From NCBI GenBank assembly GCA_030374765.1, contig JARGXX010000113.1:1-64000 (forward strand): a stretch of DNA of 64,000 nt, in the 5' to 3' direction. Origin of the DNA: Agarophyton chilense (lineage: Eukaryota; Rhodophyta; Florideophyceae; Gracilariales; Gracilariaceae). The position numbers and the translations under genes are program-made. Of this stretch, positions 1 to 11,100 are shown one piece after another (positions within the stretch are counted from its first letter, which is position 1; each line of letters begins with the position of its first letter). The notes below the pieces were generated by a model. That model was not told the origin of the DNA. It saw only the letters and a program-made list of their open reading frames with translations, and searched no databases.

Positions 1-1483
1 CTCTTTCGATTATCTCTCAGTGCCCTGTGAATACGCGTCGTCCTGCCAAATTATGCGCAATGCCGCAGGGGAGCGAGCAGTTCACAATTTCACACACAAT
101 TTCTCTTATTCGCGCGTTGTCGGTCAGAAAAGCAATATCTCTGTGCATCTCATACCGCGCTTTTGCTGAAGATGAACGTGAGCTTTTGCGAGGCTTACAG
201 ACCCGCACACTTGGATTCGTACACAGATGCGGTATGCCAATTATCATGAAAACGAAAAAAGGTCCCCTCACGTGCTCTAAAAAGGTAATTGCGAATTCGA
301 GGCGGCTCTTTGCCGGACAGGGGCTTCTAGGCGCGAGAGTTACAAGCGCCAGAGGACTCTGATTGTTCTATATTGCGTGCAAGCGGAGCATTGGGCGGAA
401 CGGAGATACCTTTAGCCGGCGCTGTAGCGCACGCCATTGAAAAAAGGTCGTTAGACATCCCACCACGGCGTCAACGACAAAGAAGACGAGGCGATGTATC
501 AATTGGATTGATGTTGGAGCGGTGAAAAGGCGAAAGGCAGCTTCGCTGAAAAAAATATTCTGCTCAACATTTGTCAGAATCCAGCGCATGACAAGCGTGT
601 TTTGCAATGGCTTTGATTGGATCCTGGAACAAGGCGGAGTCAACGTTTCCGATTTCGTTGCAAGATTACGCCTGTTTTCGCCAAAGCTGAATTCAACCAC
701 CGTTAGTTATTCCATCCCCGCGCCTTTGTTTTCCCTCAACCTCGAGACCGTCACAGTGTCAAATCTGCGCTGAGCTCACGAATCCTTTGACCATGCTCCC
801 TCCTGCTAACCTACTACGCCGCAGATGGGAATATCCACTCTCTTCTCGAATCTATACCGTAACGCTCAAGAGCCACGTCAAAGTTTGCCATGTATTATTT
901 GTCGTGAATCCCCCCACCTCCGTCCCTGCCGGACTCAGCTCTGAGAGACGATTCCAACTCTTAAGCAGCCCCGTTTTCGGCGAAACCCTATTCTACTACA
1001 TCCCCAAAGCTTCCCCTAGACAACAGACTGGGAGCACTGCATCTGAAGCCTTGCTCACTGGAAGCATACTTTAACGTCAATCTTTCTGTGTTTGTTTGTA
1101 TGAGTACGTGGACGGCCTTTGTGTTGCAATACAGATAGTAGATGATCATCAAGATAGTGTAGGCCACATCATGCCGGCCTCGGTTCATGCTCGATATGTA
1201 AAAGGCAAGACATCAAAAATACCCTTTCTACAGGTAGGAACTGCTATTCCACCAGAGTCTCCATCTTCGTCGCTCTCTCTCGCGTTGAAAACGTGTACCA
1301 AGGGCGGATATTAGCACTGGTCGCTTGTTGACGCAAACAAAAAAACTTCAACTCTCTTCCAGCTCCCAAAAAGTCACTCACTCTCTCGGTAGGCCTCCAA
1401 AAACTATTGTTGAAGATACCAGCAAGAACGAGATCACCGATACTGTGATCAAAGTACGCGAGTATAAAAGAGCAGGTATTAAC
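1..1483. other. Intergenic, no gene recognised
   Basis: No reading frame here shows a recognisable domain or the composition of a real protein. Several short frames overlap on both strands (for example near 27-362 and 522-773), which is what chance produces. A TATA-like string lies near 1461-1468 just before the coding trace that follows, but nothing else supports a promoter. I see no tRNA, repeat or element end. Confidence 0.5.
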
Positions 1484-1848
1484 TAGTTCGTCATCGTGAA
1501 TAGAGCTACCACCTTTGATGACGAAAAGAAACGGGATCCACGTGTGGAAGTATACAAAATGAATCGGGAGACAAGTAAATATGATCCCGAAAACGTATTC
1601 CGTTGAGAACAATATGTCCATTTTTGTCCTTTTGGCGATTACAGTCCCAAAGATCTGTTAAAACCGAATGCTTCCAAAGCGCTTGATGATCTTGCATCCC
1701 ATCCCCGTTCTAAATACTCAGATCTGGCTTCGAAAGAGGCAGCTCTGTCTTCGAAAAACGCAGATATGGAACAGCTACATTTGGAATTGAAAAGTGGGAC
1801 GTCCAAGCACCGAACGCTTAAGGAAAAAGATGAAGAAAGAATACCCTA
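1484..1848 (+). pseudogene. Weak coding trace, charged coiled-coil-like
   Basis: One frame reads a plausible protein for about 120 codons with one internal stop (TGA near 1603). The second part is charged and heptad-like, with runs such as DLASKEAALSSKNADMEQL and then KEKDEER before a stop at about 1846. It has no start codon in good context and no family I recognise. It could be an exon or a decayed gene of a coiled-coil protein, or chance. The next 500 bases (1849-2373) contain only short frames and one hydrophobic stretch in the frame from about 2147, with no gene I can support. Confidence 0.25.
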
Positions 1849-2373
1849 AGGCGATCTTAAACAAATCCGGTGGAAGTTCGATTGCGAGCCTCACAAACAG
1901 TCCAAAGAAAAAGAAGGCCAAACGTTTACAACAGAGATAGTGAACAAAGTTTTGGACTCCACAATCATTAGGTGTGCTATGTTGTGACATTTTTTAGCCC
2001 ATTTGTTTTTGTTTCATTAAGTCTGTTGCGTTGGTTATCCCAACGATACCAGGAGATCAAACCCGAGCAATATTTGTGACTGCAATGCGAGGGCAGGCCG
2101 GTTACGATCCTTCTCCCGAGGGTGTACGGAATCAAACTATAGCCCTGTGAAAGAAATTTGGAATGGCTCTTCTTTATCATTGAATTATGCATATGCTTCG
2201 GAGATCATTCTCCTACTTCTGCTTGCGTATCTATCTCTGATGTTACTGGCATTTAAGTCATTATCATATATGCCCACAGGCGGTAACCACGAAATGAAAA
2301 AAAAGTCTTTAATAGCAAGAAGAAGCAACAATCCAAAAAAAAGCGAAAACCAATAGGCAACCTAACATCCGCT

Positions 2374-2810
2374 TGTGAAGGAGCAACGATAACGGTTGAG
2401 TCTTGTGAGCCGCCGGGGCCTGAGGTATCTTACGGACGCCCGGTTGACTGGCCAACCTCAGCTGGGCTCATTTATATTTATATTTTATTTTAATTAGTGT
2501 AAATGATTAGCATTATAGTGCCAGGGAGCCTCGCCACTGTTATTTACTTGGCTCGAGTGACTCTTCTCCCTTACAGTAAGGTAGGCACCGTTAGGATACT
2601 AAATTACCCCCTTTGGTACATTAGTTCCACCAATTGGTCTTCAAGCCATCGTTTCCGTTGCTCCAACCTGTAGGACTACATCGTAAACGCCAGCCCATTG
2701 CACCAAGTACTCTGGGAGTGCCGCCGTCAAGTATTCGAGCCTTAGGACCCGCTCTACCCCGCTACCGCCGGTCGAGACCCGTACGCTGACCCACCCGTCA
2801 TTGCGTTACA
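2374..2810 (+). repeat. LTR of Gypsy family B (copy 1, 5' LTR)
   Basis: The sequence runs from TGTGAAGGAGC to TTACA and matches, with many differences, two other copies in the window: 28213-28657 in the same orientation and 34614-35044 in the opposite one. It is followed directly by a primer-binding site and then gag, which makes it a 5' LTR. Divergence among the three copies points to an old family. Confidence 0.85.
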
Positions 2811-4965
2811 TTTTGGTCTCCACACTTAGAATCCCTTTAGGATAATTGGACGGACGACTGGTTTGAAGAATTATCCAACTTCTAACCTTCGATTTAACTC
2901 CCCAACGGACTAGAATTAAAGAAGCAACCGACAGTATGGATGCAGGAAACGCACCCAACCGACCACACCATACGACTCCTAATTAAAAACCTGCTGCCAC
3001 CGCAACGCCGACGATGTCGCCTGAACCTCAGGTTGGTAATGTTAGCGACTGCTGGAGAACGAGAAGCCAGCCGCAAGGAGTACTGACTCCCATGGACGAC
3101 CCTCAAAGGATTCGCCAAGAACCCACGGTAGCAGCGCATTTACGAGAATGCCTCACCAGGGCCACCTGTAGGCCAGGAACACCGCAAGGAGAACCCCGTA
3201 AGACCGAAGGAATTAGAGAGAACTTTTCCGCCGGGCTTGCTGACCTTCTCTCGCTCCGTCTCCATGAGCCCTGCTCAGCCCATGTGTCTTCCATTGTAGA
3301 CATGCGACTCGCTACGGCGATCGCCGACCATACGGACTAACTAGTTATGCAGATCGTCCCCAAGGTCATGGAGTCTGAGCCATTCATAGACTCCCTCATT
3401 AAGGCCGTCTGAGGAGCAGTCACCAGCCAGACAGGCAATACGGTCCCTAGGCCCACTCCACAAGTCAACCATCCGGCTTCCATATGGAAACCCCCTACCG
3501 AAACCCCAGGAGTGGTGGTATGACCCGTTCCTTGCCGGGAACACCATCAGGAAAATCTAATCGAAGGACAATATAGGAGCAAAGGAGAGGCTCAGCGTCT
3601 AGAAGAGAGACAGATTGCCCTACCCAAAGGACAATATGAGGTACAGCGACCTCAGGGCTCCGTCGGATCTCATAGAGAGATCGATCGTTTAGGTCCCTAT
3701 TACGCTGGAAAGAAAAGAAGTAACTGCAGGAGAAAGAAGAACAGAAGTAGCAAAAGAAGAGACTATTCGGACACGAGTGATTCCTGATCGGCCTCGACCG
3801 AAACAACTGACTTGGGAGTGGATGAGGCTGCCGTTCGAGGCCTCAAACCACTGACAACGACTAACGAATTTTTCCTTAAGGTTCCAGACTACCTCAATTA
3901 CCGACTGGCCGAAAGGAATCCGAAATATTCTGGTTTGTTGGCTCGAAGAGTCGCCAAATTGGCCAAACGGATGCAACTAACCATTACGGACAAGTTCTCG
4001 GGTTCCGATTCCATTACTTTCTTTATGTTTCTTAGTTTGTTCCGTACAGCCTGTGATCAGAACGGTGTTCACGAGGGCGCTGCTCTGTACCTTTTCCAAT
4101 TCTTCCTCACAGGACAGGCGCGTGACCGAGTGGTTTCGAATATATCTCTCCGAAGGACGGCTCAAACGCCATTTCATCACGGGACGATTCCCTGCCATTC
4201 AGACACATGTCCGCAATTACCACGCGTAAAACCCACAATACTCCTTCCCAAGGCTCGTTACCTACGCCGAAGGTTCTGGCGAAACGTACAGGACTTCCAA
4301 GCGGAATGCTGACATATCCAGAGAACACGCAACCCCATTGCGTAAACCCAACCACGCCCATTTGGGTAGCTCCACGGAATTGTACATGGATTCGGCACTC
4401 CATTGTGCCGACTCGGGAGATGTCCTCGCGGTTAATTTCAGCGCTCTTCAGTCCGGGCCCCCATCATATACCTCCCAGGGAATTAAAGCGACCACTGGAC
4501 CACCCACACCCAAGTATTCCCCCTTTCCGCCCCGCAAGGATGTTTATGTTCGCGCCCCAAGGGCCTGCTTCTTAAGTGTTTCAATGGCCCAACCTTGTGA
4601 CTGCACGAGGTATCTGCCTGACGACGCACGAAAAAACATCCTAGACTTAAGGGAAGAGAATCAATGGGTGAGGATATCCAAAGGAATGCTTAACAAGGCA
4701 CAGAAACGAGCCACAGGGACCCCTGGAAGCTCACGCTATGCCAGGTCTCCGGATACTCCGATCAAAAACCCACATGTTCACACCATTGTAGACCCTACGG
4801 ACGACCCCGAAGAAGAATCTTATCCTCAGGAAGAAACGGAAACCCCATCGGAAAATTCTTAGAGGGTGGACGCGAGGTAATCCTCCCTATTCAAGCTTCT
4901 GCCTCAACCAGTTCGGCGGTCATGAGCCAAGGAGCTACACACCTCCTAATACAAACCACCCACGA
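2374..4965 (+). mobile_element. Ty3/Gypsy family B, copy 1: 5' LTR and gag only
   Basis: An old fragment of an LTR retrotransposon. Parts in order are the LTR, a primer-binding site at about 2813-2832, and a gag region to about 4860. Its translated pieces match the gag of the minus-strand copy at 32300-34600 (for example the stretch ending in RMQLTITDKFSGSDSI and the later GTPGSSRYA). Similarity to that copy stops near 4965, before any protease or pol. It is broken, with many breaks. The 3' half of the same family lies at 23931-28657, but there is no evidence that the two belong to one insertion. Confidence 0.8.
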
Positions 4966-5040
4966 TGGACCCATGCCCCTTTTCGTCCCAATTCTCGTCA
5001 AGGGCTAAGCCTCAGATATATTAAGACTCTCATCAAAAAT

Positions 5041-5682
5041 ATGCCGCGATTCGTTGTTGAGAAACAAAAGCGGTTTGATCGGCGAAGGGTAGAGGTGGCA
5101 ACTGAGGAGAGGGATGAAGTAACTGATCAAGACCTGGAGGCGGCCTTGTCCAGGTCTGAGGTTTATGTTTTAAAGATGTTACAATTGGTGGTACAAATAA
5201 AGGAGGGGGTGCAACAACAAGTCATTAATAGCGCGAATACCGTGGAAGAATTTCAGGCATATGCTGCAAATTCTCGCAAAAGGCGGGATGATCAAATCGA
5301 AAATAGATAGCGTGCTTTCTTCAAACCTTAACAGACGAGCGAAGCATGCAGCGGCAGAGAGTGAAAATAGACTTCGATTAGTCGAATACAGGACAAAAAG
5401 GCTACTTATTACGACTGTAAACGATGGACGTCACATCGGAACTTGATGTCAGGTTTGGTGAAATTCATTGGCATGCGGGCAGGAATTTATGAATCGCATA
5501 TGAATTCCATTGTTGGGAGTTCAGTTCCATCCATTTCAATTTATCAACCTCTGCAACCAACTCTGGTGCCTATCGAAGAATCGGATGAGTCGAGCCAAGG
5601 TGACGTGGAAGAATTGCAGCAAGTTAACGATGGAAACCATGTTGAAGATTATAAGGGCAATGAGGAACATCTATCTTCGTAG
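5041..5682 (+). pseudogene. Unidentified broken ORF, possible transposon partner gene
   Basis: An 89-residue open frame starts at ATG 5041 and is basic and acidic in alternation, rich in Arg, Glu and Gln, with a probable helix around VLKMLQLVVQIKEGVQQQV. The likely continuation moves into a second frame (about 5261-5446: SKIDSVLSSNLNRRAKHAAA) and a third (5443-5682, an acidic tail with ESDESSQGDVEEL), so the gene is shifted at least twice. I do not recognise a family. It lies just after the Gypsy fragment and converges on the Harbinger-like transposase at 5813-6860. PIF/Harbinger elements usually carry a second gene besides the transposase, so it could be that partner, but no Myb/SANT motif is visible. 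Confidence 0.3.
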
Positions 5683-5812
5683 AAGCGTGTTTATGCCTTG
5701 GCGGTCATCTTATTTTCTAAGACTCTTTTAAAAACAACAGGCGTTCTGAAGGGTTCATACTTTGAATCATTCGCTTAATTGGTATGATTTGAAGCCCATC
5801 AAGCCAAAGTTT

Positions 5813-6860
5813 TCAGTTAATTATCATTGGTGCTACATGTATGGAGGCTGTGAAAAGTTCATCGGCGCAAGAACAGCAATAAATAAAAGCCCGGTTTCCG
5901 TTCTTGATATAGTCGATTGACATTTTGTTCCAGAACCGTTTCCGGACATCATTGTTCCATTCCTGGCGCAGTTTGAAGTAGAGTCCCGTTCCTTTCTTAA
6001 ATGGCGCAATTGTCCAACTTGGCTCGCCTGCACCGACTAACGCGGCAGCACAAATCATCTGTTCTCCGTTAGCGAAGTTCTTTTTTCTCCGAAGGTACAC
6101 ACCGGCCATTTGAAACATGGTCTTTTCATGAACGCAACCAGAGTAGGACACTTCAACTCTACGTATTACCCCATAGATATCTATATATATTAGTAGGGCA
6201 TAGCAATGAATTGCGTCCTTGCCGAAGTACTGGTCGTTTTGCACACCTTCGTCATTCGACTTACATATGGTTTGTCTTGTGCCGTCAACGAACAAAACAG
6301 CCTTTAGAAAACCTCTTATTAAGCCCTTCATCGTGGCTCTTTCTTTCGCTCCAGGCCATTGAATTGGCTCGAACAGTGACAAAGCCCGAAAGCATGCCAG
6401 CCCGTGTTATATATGTAATTCCATGAGGTTCCATTAAATAACCTATATCTACTTGCCAAGTTTACAATAGAATCTAATTCTGATGGTCCACCATTCAAAA
6501 TCTCCAAATAAAGAAATAATAGCTCCTTGAAAGTTTTTTTCATCCTTCTACGTCTTTTCCAAGCCCATTCTGTCTGTTATAACATGTTGTAGTCCAGGGG
6601 ACATTTTATCTGATCGGCAGCTAATTTGTGCAAAGCATCAAAGCCCGACTCACGCATATGAACGACTGACATGAACCATGTATTATCGGATCGCAGTATT
6701 TGTTATCTAGTTGTCAGGCGATTAGTTTGATAACTTCGCTTAAACCCTGCAATGGCCTCTCCATATCCGGGACGAACTTTTTCGCTGTCACCAATACGGA
6801 AGTGCGAAAAACTTCTACGGATTCGTCGTAGTTTGCTGCTAAGTTGGGTAGCTAAGCGTA
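5813..6860 (-). pseudogene. PIF/Harbinger-like DDE transposase, decayed
   Basis: This looks like a DDE_Tnp_4-type transposase, the enzyme that cuts and reinserts PIF/Harbinger DNA transposons. The clearest part, 6382-5813, has LFVDGTRQTI, which fits the first catalytic Asp strand, then YFGKDAIHCYALLIYIDIYG and VSYSGCVHEKTMF, both typical of the fold. The expected second-Asp turn (usually a G-D-x-G-Y type motif) reads GAGEPSW here, so that acid seems lost. Upstream, 6543-6328 gives an N-terminal helical stretch in another frame. A further trace back to about 6860 contains two stops, so the gene has at least one frameshift and two stops. No terminal inverted repeats were identified. 6861-7234 holds no gene that I can see. 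Confidence 0.6.
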
Positions 6861-7234
6861 TTGTCGACGATTAATTTCAATACATAGCATTATGGAAGCG
6901 AGGATAGTCGTGGAGAACATCCGCAGCGATAAAAAGGTGTAGGGAGATGAAGTGCAGGAACTGTTGCAACAGCAAAGGTGGTTAAGCGTGTTATAGGGAC
7001 ATGTGAACGCTTTGTTGTTCTTCAATAAGACGTAAAATTTTCAAAAATGATGTGTTTCATTGGAGTTTGTCAACAACGACACAGCTCTAGGCTCTGTTAA
7101 TCACTGCCCAGATCTCTTCCAGAGAAGATCTGAGAGAAAACAATACTGAAAAACTCCATTGTACTACCTTCTCTCTCGCATGTTTTTGATTATCATAAAA
7201 GCGAGGTAGCAAACAGTGAAACATATGTTTGCTA

Positions 7235-7771
7235 CCTCAACAAGCAACTTGTTCGGAACATAACTTTCGCTAAGACAAACTGGGCTCTTAGCTGTGAGTC
7301 GCACAATCTTTGCGGTCACACAGTTTTCAACGGAAAGCACTATCGAGTGATCAACCTCCATTTTCATTCCCCAAGTGAGCATACTGTGCACGGCTAGCAC
7401 TATCCATTGGAAGCTCATATGGTTCATAGTGCCTCTGACGGCTCTTTACTCGTTCTCGGCACTTTCTTCACCGAAGAACCGCAGACTACTCGCCACAGCG
7501 GATCTTCTTCAAAATTTCATTCAATCGTTACCCATGTTCACTCTCAGCACCATGCTTTTTCAGTTCACATGTCGTCCTTCATCGGAAACGAAGGCTATTG
7601 TACTTGTCAAGGCTCTCTCACAACCCTTCCCTGTTCTAAGGACGTTACTTGGCTTGTTTCCAAAAGCAGCCAATTCATGTCAACGATGTGAGACTCTACA
7701 AAGAATTTGCTGCCAGTGCTGACATCGGAAATAGTCGTCCGGTGCACCCGTTGAATTATAGAGGAGTTACT
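7235..7771 (+). pseudogene. Alpha-carbonic anhydrase, outer left copy, broken
   Basis: Alpha-carbonic anhydrase catalyses CO2 + H2O to bicarbonate and a proton at a zinc site. In one frame the sequence gives GHTVFNGKHYRVINLHFHS, then PSEHTVHG and YPLEAHMVH. These match the family core with the three zinc histidines (HxH and the later H) and the proton-relay Glu. Further on come GYCTCQGSLTT and PCSKDVTWLV, the Thr199-type active-site loop. The N-terminal third and any signal peptide are missing. There is a stop (TAG) between VHG and HYPL that the right-arm copy does not have. A one-base shift after TWLV is shared with the right arm and is therefore older than the duplication. The last codons are separated by the Copia insertion: the right arm shows that the frame would run about 18 more codons to a stop. 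Confidence 0.85.
7298..7771 (+). repeat. Inverted repeat, left arm, outer segment
   Basis: This stretch is the reverse complement of about 21962-22437 with few differences. It is the outer end of the left arm of the large inverted repeat and is cut off from the remainder (13013-16953) by the Copia insertion at 7772-13012. The right arm runs straight through the same point without the Copia, so both segments belong to one arm of about 4.4 kb. Confidence 0.9.
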
Positions 7772-8144
7772 TGGAAGAGAGGGAACTTAGATCGGTTGGA
7801 GCTATCGGCAGGAACTGTTGAGATCGAGCGGTGCAGGTAGAACAAATAAGAAGCTTTAATAGAATATGAGGTATCGAGAAGTCCCGCTGTCGTCTTCTTG
7901 AGGATTGCGAACTGGAGAGCAGTATAAGTAGACAAAGAAAGCAAAGAGAGATAGTGGAGCTGTTCAGCAGGAGTGACGTTGCATACTTAGTGTTGGATAG
8001 TTGTCACGTGAGTATTTGAACTTGGTCATGTAAAGAAGAGTTGTCACGTGAATATTTGTACTTGGTCATGTAAATGTTGCACAAGGGTTTTGTATTTGAA
8101 TGCCGAAGATGTTCATTCAAAATGGCAGGTCAATGCAATTTTCA
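7772..8144 (-). repeat. Copia 1 3' LTR
   Basis: The minus-strand sequence starts TGAAAATTGC and ends CTTCCA. It contains a roughly 40-base unit in tandem (about 7998-8077), each unit with the palindrome GTCACGTGA, an E-box/G-box-like site. A purine-rich tract lies just inside (about 8145-8168 on the minus strand), as expected upstream of a 3' LTR. Confidence 0.9.
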
Positions 8145-8168
8145 TATTAACTCCTCTTGGAGTTAATC

Positions 8169-11100
8169 TTACCCGAGGGATTGACAAGAGCTTCGGAATA
8201 GCGCTCTTGGGAAGTCAATTGGTATAGTCCCTGAATGCAGTGCAAGCTGCAGTGTTTGTGATAGGGGTGAATCGGTTTTTGTAGCTGGATCTGCTAGGTT
8301 CTGTTGTCCAGGAACCCATAGTATTTTGTTAACTGAGTGTGTCTCGAACTCAAAGCGTATGCAGTTGACATCAGCACGAATAGAACGGTCGATCGAATTG
8401 CGTTGTGTAGACAGCGATGTGTATAGATCCTTGGAGTCGACAGCAATCAGTAGGTCAACATGTGTGTTAAGCAATAGGCTGAGTCCTTGGGATAAAACCT
8501 TCCCTTCATCAATAGCTTCAGACGCGGCAAGTATCTCTGCAGAACCGATTGATTTCACGGGGCGCTTAGACTTGTGTGAGGTCCAGGATAACGTGTGAAA
8601 GATTGCATTTTTCTTGAGGTCACCGAGTAGAACACCAGCAACAAAGCCGAGTTGTCCGTAGTCGTTGGGGCGACCAGCATCAGAAAAGACGAGTACAGAA
8701 AGTGAGTACTCATTGTAACGGGGTGGCTTTGGAAACGAGATAGAGGTTCCAAGTTTCTTGAGCGTGCGAACCGAGTTGATTTGGCAGACGAGATCAGATA
8801 CTTTGAGAGACGGTAGACGTTGTTGAAGGTAGCTGGCGTAGAATGCACAGAAGGGGGATGCAGAAATCCCGAGCCATCCAATTGAACTGTTGAGCGAGGT
8901 ATAGGCAGAGTGCTCTATACTGTTAAGCGGTTCATCATATTGTTTCCGACGAAGACGCGATATCGGAAACGATTCAAGGGCGGACAGCTTGTCTGAAGCG
9001 TTGATTTCAATTGAATAATCTTCCATTTGAACTATGTTGAGGCCGTAGAAGCGTAGAAGCTGAGGACCATGAGCGACAGTTCCAAGTTTGAACTTCTTGT
9101 TGAACAATTGAATAAATTGGTCGACGGCGGATGTTTCGCCAGTTGCGAGGACGTCGTCAACTATCTTGATGGCAACTAGAACTAGTTTGCCGTTGTTCAT
9201 CTTATAAAATAACTGCGGTACATAGGCGAGTTGGGATAGTCCTATGTCCAGCATGAGCTTATCGGATTGCACTTGCCATTTAGCATTGGCGTTGACGAGT
9301 CCATAGGCAGCAGTGAGCAGAAGCCAGTAATGGGAGCGTTTCGAACATTCGCGGGGAGGGACAACATAAACATCCCTCTTAGCATCCCCAGTTTGCAGGA
9401 AGGCGCTCTTGACATCGAGCTTGCTTAAACGCCATCCAAATAAAGAGGCGATTGAGAGAAGAATGCGAATGCCGGTTGGTGGACACTGACAGCAGTCCGT
9501 CTTGAGGTCATTCTTCTGGCTGTCTTCATTTCCATGCGGAGCAATGCGGGCCTTGAGTTTAAGCGTGCGATCATCGTTGATCTTGATCTTGTAGATAACA
9601 TGACTTGATATAATGTTGGCATTTGTTGGAACTTCTGAGATTGGGACGGCCTTCACGGTTTTGCAGAATGCTGATTCTTCCATGGAGTAAGCATTAACTA
9701 ACGGAAATTGTTGAAATCCTTGAGCTTGGTGCCTTAGAAAGGGCTTGTTGCCAAAATGATCAAGTAGAGCTTGAAGAGCTTGAGGTTCAGAGCTGGCTAA
9801 CTCTGACGGTCCAATATCGGCGGTGTTACCTGATAGTGCATCTTTGGTGAAGCGCCAGGTTTCCTTTGAGATATCGAGCTCCTCGGATTCACCATCATTA
9901 TATTGAATGTGATGTAATCCATTTTTATCAGTTGCAGAGACTACACCGGGGTAAAACTGATCATCGAGCGGCCAGAATACTTCAATTGCGTCACCGATGG
10001 ACGGTAGGGCAGTAGACAATTCATCAGCAGTGAACTCGTGGTCTTGTGCATTGTTCGACTCGTTGGTATCTGCATGGTTGGATTCGTTGTGGGAGCTGGC
10101 ATTGGAACTATCCAGCATATCGGAGATGCTATCATCAAGCAAATCGATGCTTTCTTGAACTTGGGTAGCGAATGGGTCGTCAATAATTGCTGGACGAACG
10201 TCTTCAATAGCAGCAGACATTGTTCTGCCATTGGAACCAGTAACTGAAACGGTGCGAGCTGAGTTATCTATGGATATAACTGCGCGCGGAAATAACCATT
10301 TTCCACGTTTCTCATGATTGCGCTTAAGATAGACTTGAACTAGATCGCCGGTGTTGATCTTCGGTTCAGTAAGGGCCTTGGAACGAAGTATCAGAGTAAG
10401 CTTACGTTTAGCTGCAAGCGTCTCTTGCGCATGTAGCAACTCTTCAGATACAGGTGAGGGTAGGTACTTGCCATCGATAGGCTTTGTAAATCCTTTTGCC
10501 ATCTCAAACGCAGAAAGAGTATCGGACCCATAGAGGTCGTTGGATATACGTATCGCTTGATACGCCAGTGTCTTGGGGGAGATGGATTCAATATGAGATG
10601 AGTTCAGTCGTAGATATATACTTCTAATGATGCCATGCTTGGATTCGATTGGATTCTTGCTGTGCCGACGAGGGGGAACGGGTCGAAAATCGATGTCATG
10701 AGCTTTTAAATAGTCAAGAAACTCAGTCTTCTTGAAAGCGTTGTCTCCGTGAACGGCACTTGGTGGCCAAAACTGTGACATCCATGCGGCTTCAAACCCG
10801 GAAATGGCTGAGCTGAGTGTAGCATCTTCTACTACGAATCCTGCAGAGTAGCGAGACCAGGAGTCCATCATATGGAATACCATCAGCATGTCAAGATAAA
10901 AGTGATCAATGCATATTACATCATTGAATTCACGGTTGAGAGAGCTGAGCGAAACTTTTCGAGCTGATTTAGGCAGAGCGGTAGCTTTGCAATCGACACA
11001 GTTGAAAATTAGTTGTGATAGGTAGCGGTTTACCTCATCACTCCATAGTTTGTTGCGTTGCAGCAGTGTCTTGATGTCTGAATATGATGAATGTCCACAG

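Noticed and set aside
27-773. Frames of about 80-110 codons at the start of the window
   Set aside because: They overlap on both strands, have no domain and no support from composition.
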